From: Cyrtodaria siliqua
Lineage: Eukaryota > Mollusca > Bivalvia > Adapedonta > Hiatellidae
DNA: 64,000 nt
Direction of reading: 5' to 3'
Assembly: GCA_037043455.1 (NCBI GenBank)
Contig: JAWPHD010001344.1
Location: 62,001 to 126,000 of the forward strand
Position 1 is the stretch's first letter. The number at the start of each line of letters is the position of its first letter. Of this stretch, positions 1 through 13,700 are shown in pieces. The notes below the pieces were generated by a model. It did not search any database. It saw only the letters and a program-made list of their open reading frames with translations, and had not been told where the DNA came from. A program made the position numbers and the translations under genes.

Positions 1-1716
1 AATATACTCACCTATATATATATAAGTTGCTTTAATATTTATGTTAACTCAATATTTCTGCAGTGCAATAAACCATTTGAAAATATAAGTTTTAGATTTT
101 TACTTTGCGCGCATATCAATCGTCTCATCTTTTAGTAGTCACCACGTGTTTGGGAATCCCCAGATTATTATTAAAAAAAATTCATGCGCGCACCTTCTTA
201 GTTTTCCGAGTGTGCTATTTTGGGAGTGGAAACATGACTCAGAAAATGTAAAAACACAGAAATAAAGTTATTGATCAGATTATTTATTGAAATAGGTTGA
301 TGTATTGTTACACCTCTAGAACTAACTGTAAGAGTCTTATTCTGGATCTTTTCTAAAGTAATAAACTTGACTAAATTGACCAACACTGGTCATCTTCATT
401 CACATAGACAGGAACATTGCATGGGTATGAATGAAATCAGCATTTCTAATCTGTTTTCTATTTGGATTTTTTGAAGAAATGACAAGCTTTTATACTCACC
501 CCAGTGTCTGCATCTCCGTGTCCGTCTGCATTGCTTAAATTTTTTCGGTAAGCTCATATCTTAGAAACTACTTGACACATTTCTTTGGTATAACAAGATA
601 ACATGTCATGCACAGGTTACATAACTCTGCAACCTATTTTGACAAAGTTATGCCCCTTTTCATACTTAGTCAACTTGTGTAAAATATGAGTATGTAATCT
701 AATATTCTGTTTAAACATTGGACAGATTGGAATGTAACTTCAAACCTGTGTTTGTTATCAATAAATAGCATGCCATGCGCAAGTCACACTCTGCATCATA
801 ATTCATTTTTTGGCACAGTTTAATCAGACATGACCCTTTTTTTCACTTTGGCGAAATGTGTAAGTAACCTAATACATGTTTAACCACTAAACAGATTGGA
901 ATGGAACTTCACACATGTATCAATGAATTATGACCCTTCTTGTGTCACCTTTTCGAAGAAAAATGTGATAGATAGGGATCACTTTGTCGTCGGTCTGTCA
1001 CGAAAACTTGACGTTGGCTATAACTCTCTCATTTCTTCATCAAACTTTCAATATATACTCAGAATGACAACATCGTCATGACCATACTAAAATATGTAGG
1101 TCAAGGTCACACTGAAGCTCATCATATGGGTTAAATACTCATTTTTTCTTCACGAAAACTTAGTCACGCCAGTTTGTCAAGGTCATTTATCTGGGTCCAA
1201 TAAAAACCTTGTTATACTGACAAAGTGCTGACAGGTGACACACGTTCCGCAGAACACCCGTCTATTTCAATTTAGTTGCCCAATAAATAGACAAGGCTTT
1301 GAAAGTCGAGCACGCTGTCATCCGACAGCTCTTGGTCATTTATAAAACACCTTTCTGAAATATGGGGTTATGAGGTTTGTTTAAACACATGTTCTCTCCC
1401 ACAAAGGGAGATATAAATGGCGTGCTCTCAATGTGGAAGAAAGTCTTACGAACACGATTGGCAGACTGTGTTGATATAATACTGGCAGAAAAAGATTTCA
1501 GTACTTTTATACATTAATTACTAGAATTAACAATTTACTATTTATATTAAACATGTATCCTGCTCGAGTTAATATTTGGTTTCACTGCATTATCAATTGA
1601 TAAGAAGCCGGTATATCCAGTTTCAGTAAATAATATTATGTTCCTTCCCCCTGCACTATTTCCATTTTACTATCACATTTTGCTTGTAAATAATATTTTT
1701 ATCCACCATAATTCAG
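1..1716. other. Upstream MSH4 intron sequence with degraded repeats
   Basis: No exon could be supported here. About 500-960 carries two or three diverged monomers built around a phrase like gacaaagttatgcccctttt; 960-1260 carries a related monomer with ggtcaaggtcacact. Both resemble the internal monomers of the hairpin-bounded elements found elsewhere in the window. Confidence 0.55.
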
Positions 1717-1783
1717 GTCTTCAGTATGTGAAGCAGTTATGTGTTCCAGAATACAGCAGTGTTGAGTTAGAGATCTCATCCAA
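1717..1783 (+). CDS. MSH4: MSH4 exon 1 of the window
   Basis: The acceptor is ttcag at 1712-1716 and the donor gtaagt at 1784. The exon encodes [20 protein letters not shown], preceded by two bases that finish a codon from an upstream exon and ending with two bases (AA) that are completed by G of exon 2 to give Lys. This is the conserved stretch just before the YYCLAA block of MSH4. The previous exon was not found in bases 1-1716, so it probably lies outside the window. Confidence 0.88.
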
Positions 1784-4700
1784 GTAAGTCATCTGTATTC
1801 TTATCTTTCAAACATTAATTTGACAATGTAATGCCACTCCGAAATGTTGGATCTTTTAAGATTTAAACCTCTTAATTATGGTGTACCCGGTCTGATTATG
1901 CACATATATATATGCCAATCTCCTGTATTACATGTTTCATTTTGTTACCAGATGGGGCGGTGAGCACACACAGGAATGCCAATTTCAAAATTGGTTATCT
2001 AATTTCTATCCCAGGGTGGGAGTAACTAAATATCTGAATTAGATACATTTCTAGCGAGGGACATGCATTTCCGAAAACCGCTGAGAATGCGTGTCACCAT
2101 GGTCACCGTTGTAAATTCATTGTTTTTCAGACAAGATTTAAGCATTTAAACGGCCGCTTTTTCTCAAAATAATTAGTTTTCCTTAAAGTAGAATGATTAA
2201 ACTCTACAATGATACCCAATTTGTAAACTTTAATTATCGATAAAGTAGTTTTTATCGATCTAAGCTTACACCCATGCCAGGTCAATAAACGTAAAATCGC
2301 ACCTTGCGGAAGTTGAAGGTCGGCATGCTTAACTCGTGACCGCTTAACCAATCAAAATACAGGAACAAATAATGATGTCATCTGAAAGAGCTATGATTGG
2401 CCTTTTTAATGGTATTTTTAAAAATGGGAAATTCCTGAAAATAGTCCCGATGCAGCTGGATTGAAATAGGTCAACTTTGGACACCGATTGCGCAAAAAGT
2501 AGTGCAAAGGCATAAAATGGCACTATGCCACAATAAAGCTTGGTTTAAGATCTTTCCAGTAATATATCAGACTTATCTGTGCAGGTTAGCGCAATGCAGC
2601 GCATGATTGATGATCATGGCATATATTCATAAATGTTCATAGAATTACATAGCGATGCTCTAGAAATCGCGTCCTCGATAAGCAGTGTATACAACGCCGA
2701 TACTACCCTGTATGACCTAATTTGACAACACGTTCACACACTACTTACTACTTTCAAAATTAATAACTTCGTTATTTTAAGTCCGATTTTAAAAAATGAA
2801 AAAGCAAATTTGATTCTTAATGATTGTTTTATTTGAATAAATATTTTGTAAAAAAATCGATGTCTCTCCCTAACATTTCAAAATCGATTAAATCCCAGGA
2901 TAAACGCCCGATTCGGTAAAATTTCATATTCCATGTAACCAGGATTACCGGTACCTAATTGTTTACACCGTGACTTGTCTATCAGTCAGACTGGTGTATA
3001 TTTGCTGCAGTTACTACTGCCTGGCTGTGGTTTGTTTACAATCTAGTTTGGCCATTGGCTGTAGTTTGTTTACAATCTGACTCGTCTTTTTCCTGCAGGT
3101 ACTACTGCCTGGATGTAGTTTGTTTACAATATGTCTGTATTGCTGTCTGGCTGTAGTTTGTTTACAGTCTGACTTTTGTCTATTTGCTGGAGGTACTACT
3201 GCCTGGCTGTAGTTTGTTTACAATCTAGTTTGACCATTGGCTGTAGTTTGTTTACAGTCTGACTTGTCTTTTTCCTGCAGGAACTACTGCATGACTTTAG
3301 TTTGTTTACAATCTGAATGTTGTCTATTTGCTGCAGGTACCCCTGCCTGGCTGTAGTTTGTTAACAATCTGACTTGTCTATTACTGCCTGGATGCAGTTT
3401 GTTTACAGTCCGAATGGTGTCTATTTGCTGCAGGTACTACTGCCTGGCTGTAGTTAGTTTAGTCTGACTGGTATCTATTTTCTGCAGGTACTACTGCCAG
3501 GCTGTAGTTTGTTTGCAGTCTGACTGGTGTCTTTTTGATTGAGGTACTACTGCCTGACTGTAGTTAGTTTGCAGTCTGACTGGTGTCTATTTGCTGCAGG
3601 TACTAATGTTTGGTTGTAGTTTGTTTACTGTCTGATTGTTGTCTATTTGCTGCAGGTAAGACTGCCTGGCTCTAGTTTGTTTACAGTCTGACTGGTGTCT
3701 ATTTGCTGCAGGTACTACTGCCTGGCTGTAGTTCGTTTACAATCTAGTTTGATCATTGACAGTAGTTTGCTTACAATTTGACTGTCGTCTTTGTCCTGCA
3801 AGTACTACCGCCTGGCTGTAGTTTTTTAACAATCTGACTTTTGTCTATTTCCTGCAGGTACTGCTGCCTGGCTGTAGTTCGTTTACAATCTAGTTTGATC
3901 ATTGACAGTAGTTTGCTTACAATGTGACTGTCGTCTTTGTCCTGCAGGTACTACCGCCTGGCTGTAGTTTGTTTACAATCTGACGTTTGTCTATTTTTTG
4001 CAAGTACTGCTGTCTGACTAGTTTGTTTACAATCTTACTGTTGTCTCTCTACTGCAGGTACCTTTACCTGGCTGTAGTGTGTTTACAGTCAGACTGGCAT
4101 CATTTTGCCGCAGGTACTACCGCCTGGCTGTAGGTTGTTTAAATCTGACTTTTGTCTTTTTCCTGCAGGTACTGCTGTCTGGCTGTAGTTTGTTTAGTCT
4201 GACTGCTGTCGTTTTGCTGCAGGTACTATTGCCTGGCTGTAGTTTGTTTACAGTCTGACTGGTGTCTATTTGCTGCAGGTACACCTGTCTGACTGTAGTT
4301 TGTTTATAGTATGGCTGTTGTCTATTTGCTGCAGGTACAACTGCCTGGCTGTAGTTTATGTACAATCTGACTGGTGTCTACCTTCTGCAGGTTCAACTTC
4401 CTGGCTGTAGTTTGTTTACAGTCTGACTGGTGTCTATTTGCTGCAAGTACAACTTCCTGGCTGTAGTTTGTTTGCAGTCTCGTTGTCTGCTGCAGGTACT
4501 ACTGCCTGGCTGTAGTTTGTTTACACTCTTGTTCTGTTTCCTGCAGGTACTACTGCCAGGCTGTAGTTTGTTTACAATCTGATAGTTGTCTATTTACTGC
4601 AGGTACTACTGCCTGACTGTAGTTTGTTTACAATCTAACTTGTTCTATTTCCTGCAAGTAGTTTGTTTATAATCTGATAGTTGTCTATTTTGTGCAGGTA

Positions 4701-7700
4701 CAACTGCCTGACTGTAGTTTGTTTACAATCTAACTTGTTCTATTTCCTGCAGGTACTACTGCTAGGCTGTAGTTTGTTTACAATCTGACAGTTGTCTATT
4801 TTCTGCAAGTACTACTGCCAGGCTGTAGTTTGTTTACAACCTGACAGTTGTCTGTTTTCTGCAGGTACTACTGCCAGGCTGTAGTTTGTTTATAATCGGA
4901 CAGTTGTCAATTTTCTGCAGGTACTACTGCCAGGCTGTAGTTTGTTTACAATATGACAGTTGTCTATTTTCTGCAGGTACTACTGCCAGGCTGTAGTTTG
5001 TTTATAATCTGACAGTTGTCTATTTTCTGCATGTACAACTGCCTGACTAGTTTGTTTACAATCTAACTTGTTCTGTATCCGGCAGGTTCTACTGCCAGGC
5101 TGTAGTTTGTTTATAATCTGACAGTTGTCTATTTTCTACAAGTACTACTGCCAGGCTGTAGTTTGTTTATAATCTGACAGTTGTCTATTTTCTGCAGGTA
5201 CTACTGCTGGGCTGTAGTTTGTTTACTGACAGTTGTCTATTTTCTACAGGTACTACTGCCATGCTGTAGTTTGTTTACAATATGACAGTTGTCTATTTTC
5301 TACAAGTACTACTGCCAGGCTGTAGTTTGTTTATAATTTGACAGTTGTCTATTTTCTGCAGGTACTACTGCCTGGCTGCGGCTGCTGCACTGATGAAGTA
5401 TATAGAGTTTATACAGAATACTGTCTATGCCCCAGCCTCACTGAAAGTTGTCTTCAAAGGAAGTGAAAATACCACCATGATAGGTATGCTTTACTACAAT
5501 ACAAATATTTTTTTCGACAATGATTTTGAACATTTTATGAGCAGTGTCATTTGTATATGCATGCAGAAATGTGTATGCTGTTCCTTGCAGGCGTGAAGCG
5601 TTTTTTGCACATGAGCTTCAGTTTTTATGGGTGTCTTGAGAATGAAGCGCAGTATATATTTTATTATTGGGTGTGGCAAGACATGGACTCATGTCTACGG
5701 AGCATTGACTGATCAAAACTAAAGAAGTTCTGTGCCATAAATAGACAGCAATTGTCAAACTGCAAGGAAAATTTTCTGGTTGTGATTGTTCAACGCTTTC
5801 CACCTTTCAGTGCCTATACTCACAAAAAAATAAAATGGCAGAGAATATGCTGCTGATTCGTTATGGAATTATTATGCATTCTCCTTTTTGGGGGTAAAAG
5901 TCTGGCATAGTAGAAAGTGGTGTTGTTTGTATCTTTAAAGATAATAAAACACCAACAGAGTGATAAACGACAAATTAATTAAATATTTAAAAAATCTGCT
6001 GCTTATTAGTTTTCTCGGGCAGTTTGGTTTTGTGTAACCAGTGTTTTCTACTGGCCTTTTTCTTTAAATTCTGCTCATAGTATGTGACTAGATAGGCTGT
6101 CATTCCTAAGTCTGTGTATCCCACATACCAAGATAACATTTATATGTTTAATATGTTCCTTTTGAGACATTTAAAAACAGTTTGGAAGTTGTGCATTTTT
6201 TTTATGTTTCTCCCCACTGTAACAGTGAGTTGTTATGCATTTGAGATATATATATGTAATACTGTTCAGTCATCATCCTTTTGTTGTACATTTCAGATGT
6301 ATCTACTGTACGTAATCTGGAGTTGTTGCAGAACCAGCGTGATGTCCGCAGTGATCACACCCTGTATGGTATACTCAACTACACAAAGACAGCAGGAGGG
6401 GCAAGATTACTTAGATCCAATATTTTACAACCATCATCAGGTGACCTAAATTGCAAGAAATAATCATTATGGCTGAGGGACCTATTGAAATGAGTGTAGC
6501 GTATATACATAATCTGATTTTATGAGTAAAAATAATTGCATGAATAGAATTCCTGAATTTATTATGTACTAGATATTGAGTTATAATTATAACTAAACAA
6601 TATGCTTGAACATTTGAGAATGTTTCCATGGTTACCAGCAATTTAGAATTCAGCGCTCTTTGTGCTTCTGAGTTTGAACTTTACATGTTAAATGTTGTTC
6701 ATATGTGTAGAACGAGAGAGAGACATCCGGCCGTATCACGACCATCTGATCAGTACTGAGCGCTCACATTGCTTCAGAATGTTGTCTCAGAGAAGTGACG
6801 GATTTCCAATGTAAGGCTTGCCAGAACTGATACTTGTTATATTACTTAATGTATTAAATTAGTTGTATTGCCCCGTGTGATTCCCGGGGGCCCCCGTTTG
6901 GTCACGGGGAAAAGAATAGGGCCACTGCAGATCCCTTTGGAGGGGTAGGCAGAGGGGTAGAATCCCCCCAAATTCATGTTCATTTTATCATTTTTTGTTC
7001 ATGTTCATTAAAGATCTTCATCATGGTCCCTGCATTGTTTCAGGTGCTATCTCGCTCGCATCAAAAAAGCAGTGGCAGAAAAACAATAACGTGGCTCCAG
7101 CGTAAATGGAGTTTCTACGATAGAATTTGCAGCAACTCTGCAGTTCAGGGTGAGAAGGTTCTAGGCCAATTTTCCATATTTTATCTCGATGTACATGGAA
7201 GATGAGCCTGGCATGTTCATGCCTGTTAGGCGCCATATAACCTTTTCATGTGTTGGTGCGCCTTAAAACCCCAATTCAATTCAATTCAGTTGTGTTTATC
7301 ACAAGCATGGACACATTTATGTAGGGTTAAGACCTTGTTTTAGTATATTATTTATTTCTTATAAAATACTTTTTATTACATTTCTATGGGTAAAGAATTG
7401 GGATTTCTCAGTGAAATAATATTCATAATCACTAAATATTAATAACTGATTGTGACATTGAGTCATGACATCAATAAAATGTTGCTGATGTCTACGCCAT
7501 CCACTGATTATGTTCAATAAGGCGAATAATTTCAGTTAAAATCATAAATAAACTGATCTTAAATGTAATAGATCGATTATTTAATTGCTGAGTTTGATTA
7601 TAGGGAAATCGTTCACTCGATGGTAGGCATATTTTGTTTTTTCACTAACAAATGCGCTCGTTCGTAAGATGAACCATACATCTACCATCTCGTGAAGGAT

Positions 7701-10700
7701 TTCCCAGTAATTGATTATAGCAGTTAAATATTCCCTATATTCCTATATATATTATCTCTTTATCAGACATAGAGACCATCATGGTGCGTCAAGACGTCAT
7801 TTCAGAACTGACAGAGAAGGAGAATGTATTTTACAACCTGGAGGCAGTGATCAGTCGGTTCCTAGACATTGACCATCTATTGGCCCTGTGTGTCCAGATT
7901 CCCAAACAGGAGAATGTGAAGACGGCCGAGAGCAAGATCACAAACATGATGTACCTGAAGCACACCTTAGAGCTGGTGGCGCCACTACGAGAAGCACTTG
8001 GTGACTGTGAGAATAAACTTCTGAAGGCTTCATATAAGGTATGGGTTGATAATTAAAAGATTTTATTAAACTTTTTTGGTTAATTTGATCTTTTATTGAT
8101 TCTGGTCATCATGTTCATAATTAAAAGATGATTTTATACAAATTTATACTAAATTTAATTAATTTATACTTCAAGTTAGCCAGCTTTTCCTAGAAAAATA
8201 AAAAATAAATTAAGATATTACTAGTCACGATAAAAATGTCTAATCAATTAAAATATCATGTAAGCACTATACTGTATATGACATCAACTAATTATAAACT
8301 GATATCAACTCAAAATCCCATAAAGGATACATTGCCTAATATAACTGTGTGTCAAGTTTATTGTTAGCTATTTAATAATAACGATTTTATAGTAAAATTC
8401 TTCATAATTTTGGACCCACTCTCATATTTCTGAGTTTGCTTGACTCAATTTGACAAATTATGTCTATATACACCAGTTACTGGAGGATCCCAGGTTCACA
8501 GTTATGCTCAACAAGATCAACTGTATTGTACATGAAGATGCAAGGTACCAAAAAGGTGCACTCAATATGAGGTCACAGAAGTGCTTTGCTGTAAAGGTAT
8601 GTATTAATTATCTCCATGATACAAGCCAGTGACCAGATAGCATGTTATTTTGTTTATTATGGCCTCGAGGGGATGACCCACATTTTACGTTCCCCACAGG
8701 GAGGCATATAGTAATCACACTGTCCGTGCATGCTCCGTCCTTACGAAATCTCGTCTCAGCCATTCCTCAGAAACTACTGAAAGGAATTTTGTCAAACTTC
8801 ACACAAATGTTCATCACAATAAGAAGGTGTGTCGCGCATAAGAATCATGACCTAAGATTCATGACCGTATCTCAAAGGTCAAGGTCACACTTGGAGGTCA
8901 AAGGTCAAAAAATCATGAAAAAAATCATTTCTCAGACGTTACTTGGAAACTACTGAAGGGTTTTACATCAGACTTCACACAAATGTTCATCACATTGAGA
9001 AGGTGTGTCGCATGCAAGAATCATGTCAGTGCCTCAAAGGTCAAGGTCACAGTTAGGCAGATGGTTTGCATTGGGGGCATCTGTGTCCCATGGACACATT
9101 TGTTATTTTGGGGCCAGAGGTCAATGTTTTTATGACTCTTATGACAACGCTATCGTACAATAACTATTCACCCTCTGTAGTGACATTCATCAACTTGTCC
9201 ATGTGACCTCTTGACCCCAAAAGCAATAGAGTTCATCCTCTCACCAGGGGTAATGCACCTATGAAGTCAAAAGGCAAGGTTGTCCTGACCCGATTATGAA
9301 ATCCAGTTGTCCGCACAATAAATCTTTTACCACAGAATTACGGTCCACTAATAGTTTTGGCAGTTTGTAAGGTCAGTTCCATGTACTCCAGCCATGTATG
9401 CCCCTAACCCTAACCAGAGGAATCTGTTAAAATGTAGTCAAATATGATTTTTTTAAAAATGTATACAGCTAGCAAAATGTCTGATTATGCTGTAAACTGT
9501 GAATGAGCTGGTGGTGCAGTGGATAGCAGCGGGCACTTGAAGCCAACAGATGGCGGGGGTTATACAGTACTCAGGTTCTACCCAGGAAAAATGGGGTGGT
9601 CTGCCTCTACCACAAAAAATTACTCATAAATGGCCTCACGTGTGCTAAAAATTACGTAAAAGACCATTCAAACAAACACTTGTCTGTCTGATGGGGACAT
9701 AAACCGGAAGATCCTATGTATCGGAGCTATCCTCCCAGCAAGTTGAAGAACAAAAGAAATATATGCGTAAAAGTTACTAGGCAGGTTCCTTGGTTCCTAT
9801 GCATTCTTCCCCTCTTTATGGACAGTTCTACCTATAATATGTTGATGAGCTGTTAAATAACATTCAATTCTAAACAGTGTGGAATATCAGTTTTAATTTA
9901 TTACTAAAATCCACTATATTTTATTGCTTAAACGCTTTCAAGAAGAGCAAAAGTATATTATACATTATAGTAAAGATGGACTGGATTTTAATACAGTATA
10001 TTATAATTACTGCATTGACAATGTATCATAAACATTTTCTTTTAATTTTTTTTTGGTATAGCCAAATATAAATGGTAATGGTTGACAGTTTATTTCTTGT
10101 TAAATGCACTTTTCTCTGATTATTACCGACAGACGACAGACAGGAATTAGAGTAAACACGCTTATAAAGACAATCTCCAAAATTATTTGAAAAATATTAT
10201 CTTTTAACAATAAAAGAATCAAACCCATTCATAGTAAGGATTTCCTGAAAGGGAAATAATTTACTCTGATTACTAAAATTATAAGGGCTATTCCATTAAA
10301 ACATACCCGGGACCGCAAAAGGCATTTTAATAAACGTCTATGTGTGAACCCTATTTTCTTAAAATTGACTCTTTAAACTCAGTTTTGCCGCTATCAGAAA
10401 TTTCAGAGTACCTTCCTGGGGTCCATGTATGTTTTAACGGAATAATGGCATAATGGGATAGCCCTAAAATAATACTTCAAAATTACCATTGTTTTTCCGT
10501 GGTAAAAAGTACTTTTCAAACATGTTTGTTCGATGCAAGTATATATGTAAAACATTCTTCCAAAATTTTGTGTGTGTACCACAAAAATAAAATTATAAAT
10601 ACTATGTTAATCATGTTAATACTCGAAGTTCATCTTTTTGTCTTGTTCAAAATAAATCAAGATATTTTAACAACACTATTTTTTACTAAAGAGAATGCAC

Positions 10701-13700
10701 ATAAGTCTATTCTTCTGCATGCATAAATAGACATTGACGTATTGTTATTGCAGATTTGTTGTGTTTTGTTTATTTGTTAGATATATTACGCGTGACTGAC
10801 ACAAATTAAGGGACTTGACAATCTTTGTTGTCACTGGGAGACTTGCCTTAAACTGAAATCACATTAGAATAGTTTATATATTTAAGCAATAGACTATCAT
10901 TTACTGCTGGGTATGAGTATAAGGGAATCCTTCAAGAGATGGTTGTTGTTGTTTTTCATGAATGAGTGAACAAACAATAGAAGCTACTATCTTATTTTGT
11001 ATGATTTTAATCAAAAAGTTTTGCTTTGTTGATATTGTTCTCAGCAAAATATGATGACGTCCTTATAAACACTTTATTGACGTCGTAACTCTTTGTAACA
11101 GTTCTTTTTGTGTTCCGTGTAAGCTGTTTATATACTACTCAAAATTTGCTAAGGATCACTTTTATTCTTCCATATAATTTTATTAGAAATTAATTCACAA
11201 TAACGATATTAATTTTATTGATACTTCAACAATTCCACCCATGAAATCACATCACCATACACTGCCCTAAATAATTTCATGTAAAATAGAAATAATGCTA
11301 TTTATTTCAGCAAGAAATTTAGACAGCAAAAAAGTGATCCCTAGCAAATTTTGAGTAGTATATTAGTGATAAAGACTTATCTTTCACTGGGAAATCGTGA
11401 TCTTTCAGTTGTAATAAACACATATACTGATTTTTGCATAAATGTCTGACGTCCGTCCTGAATGACTACTACAACATCGGCATGTTACTTGTCTTGATTG
11501 TAAGGGCCTATTTTCTCCACCAGTATCTGAACATTAAAATGAATTCAGCTAGTGAATAATGTTAATTATGCAGACAGGAATTTTCAGTTCAATTTTAAAA
11601 ATTTAGATGATATTAATTAACATATTGACTGCAAGCATTTATAGCTTTTACTTCTTTATTTTACAGGTCTTTTGGATATCGCTCGTAAAACCTACACAGA
11701 AATTGTTGATGACATAACAGGTATAGATATTAATGACTGGCAATAATACCATAATATCTGCTGTCCTCGGGCTTCGCAACACTGTGATTGATAGCAACTG
11801 TGATTGTTATTCAAACTGTTATGGTCTGCTTGGAACATACAATGAACATGCTGATTGAAGATATCAAATCACTCGATTATGAGAAATCTCAAAAAGGATA
11901 TTCATACTAATTCTTTGCACAACTATGTTTTATTTGGCTGCAAATGTGGTGTAACACAGCTTTTGTCAGGTTCTTTATCAAGGAGCCAGTGTGTTTCAGT
12001 TTACTTTAAATCTGGCAATCATGAGTTCTAGCCTCATCGACAGCATGGGTTTCTTCAATGTGTTCGTTTGCAAGACATTTAAATTCTTAGCCTGGTCCAT
12101 CTGATGGTGATGAAAACTGGGTTGTCCACAATCTAATGTTGTCCTCTCTGACAATAAAATTCCTTCATTTACATTGCAGGGTTTGACATTAACGATTGTC
12201 CACTTGTCTGATGCCATGCAGATTCTATTGGGGACAAGTTAATTGTCCCAGGTGACCTGTCCGACGGACAACTAAATTTTATATCAAACAATTAATTTTA
12301 CATCTTTAAAAATGAAAAATCGCGAGTGAAAAAATGTGTCAAGACATCGTCGAGCACCTTATAAATCATGAATACAAACTCTCTTGTTTTCATTGGTTGA
12401 GGCGTGACTTTCGTGAAATTACGAGAAAAAACGACTGAACTCGCTCATTTCTGTATATCATCGGAAATACTGCTCGTAGGTATTTCCAAAGATACAAACG
12501 TTGATTCGATGGGTTTGGTTTATTTGCCCTGGCAAAGTACCGCGTAAACCGTAACAAAAATCGAAAATGGATTGATTTTAAACATATTTTTGTTTAAATT
12601 TTATAGTTAAATATAAAAATATTCTGTAATTGATTGCATACAAGTCGTACAAACTCGCTCATTTTCGTAGATCATCGGAATAACGAGCAGCATGCTGGTT
12701 CTATGGGCGCCGCCATTGTTTATTACACGTGATGGAACCCACATGACCAAAAAGTAGTATCCAAGTTGGTGTCTATTCCTTTCCGATATTATTTTTGAAA
12801 AAAAAATGGTTGAGGCAGTTCGGATCGCTGAGTTACGAGTTTTGTTTATTATAATAATCAATCAATTTACGGTAACTGCCGATCTCATGTCGGACATGTG
12901 CGTAGATGGTAGGTGGCATATTTTAAACCATATTTTCTCACAACATTATAAATATTACAGACACCGGCAATGACCTAACTTGACCTTGAAAAATAAATAG
13001 TCTTTGACACCCAGACTTACGCAATCTGCTCAGAAAAGGTGGACATGCGGCTGGGTGATCGAGTCGAGAAAATAAACAAAAAAATGTGGCGATATCTGTC
13101 AGTTGAAAACCCCCCAGAAAAATGATAACGATCTTGTTTTTTTATCACTTTTACATGAAGTGCGGGGACAAGTAAATTTGGCTGGGGACAAGTCAACTTT
13201 TAAAGTTACTTGTTCTATCCTATGGACAAGTGGCCAAAAAAAGTTAATGTCAAACCCTGCATTGCGTCTAAAACTTTGAATCCCACTGGCAGCTCGACTT
13301 GTTAAGTGCGAAAATGTCGATTCTTACAGATGGTGGGAGTTATACAGTACTGGTTCTACCCAGGAGTAATGGAGTGGTCTGCCTCAACCATAAAATTTGA
13401 CTGCCATATATGGCCTAACATGTGCGAAAATGACATAAAACACTATTTAAACTAATCCTTCAATTACTGCAAGTAACATTTGTTAAATGTCACAATAACT
13501 GCAGACTTAATCTTGAGTATTTGATCTGTGCAATAACAAACTGTATAAATAACAGTTCTTGGATGTTGGAGAGTTTAGCATTTATGATTTATTGTATATT
13601 AATTTAATACAAATTGTTCCAACTTTGAATTCTATTCTGGTTATACTTTGTTTAACAACAACTTTATCATGTAAATGGAGATTGGCATTGTTCAGGGGCC

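Noticed and set aside
4117..4365. Minus-strand frame with QPDSSTC-like repeats in the minisatellite
   Set aside because: A by-product of the tandem repeat on the opposite strand; no start context or family resemblance.
5345..5596. Open frame of 83 codons around MSH4 exon 2
   Set aside because: Only the middle (codons from YYCLAA to MI) is exon; the ends are array and intron read-through.
6711..6812. Possible extra MSH4 exon ([16 protein letters not shown])
   Set aside because: Exons 3 and 4 join in phase and match the family without it; no clear acceptor precedes it.
8597..8632. Read-through of exon 5 into VCINYLHD as an alternative to the micro-exon
   Set aside because: It faintly resembles the human SNINE segment but runs to a stop and cannot join exon 7 in phase; the micro-exon at 10062 fits better.
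8642..8956. 104-codon frame downstream of exon 5
   Set aside because: It lies wholly in a tandem-monomer element and has no homologue I can name.
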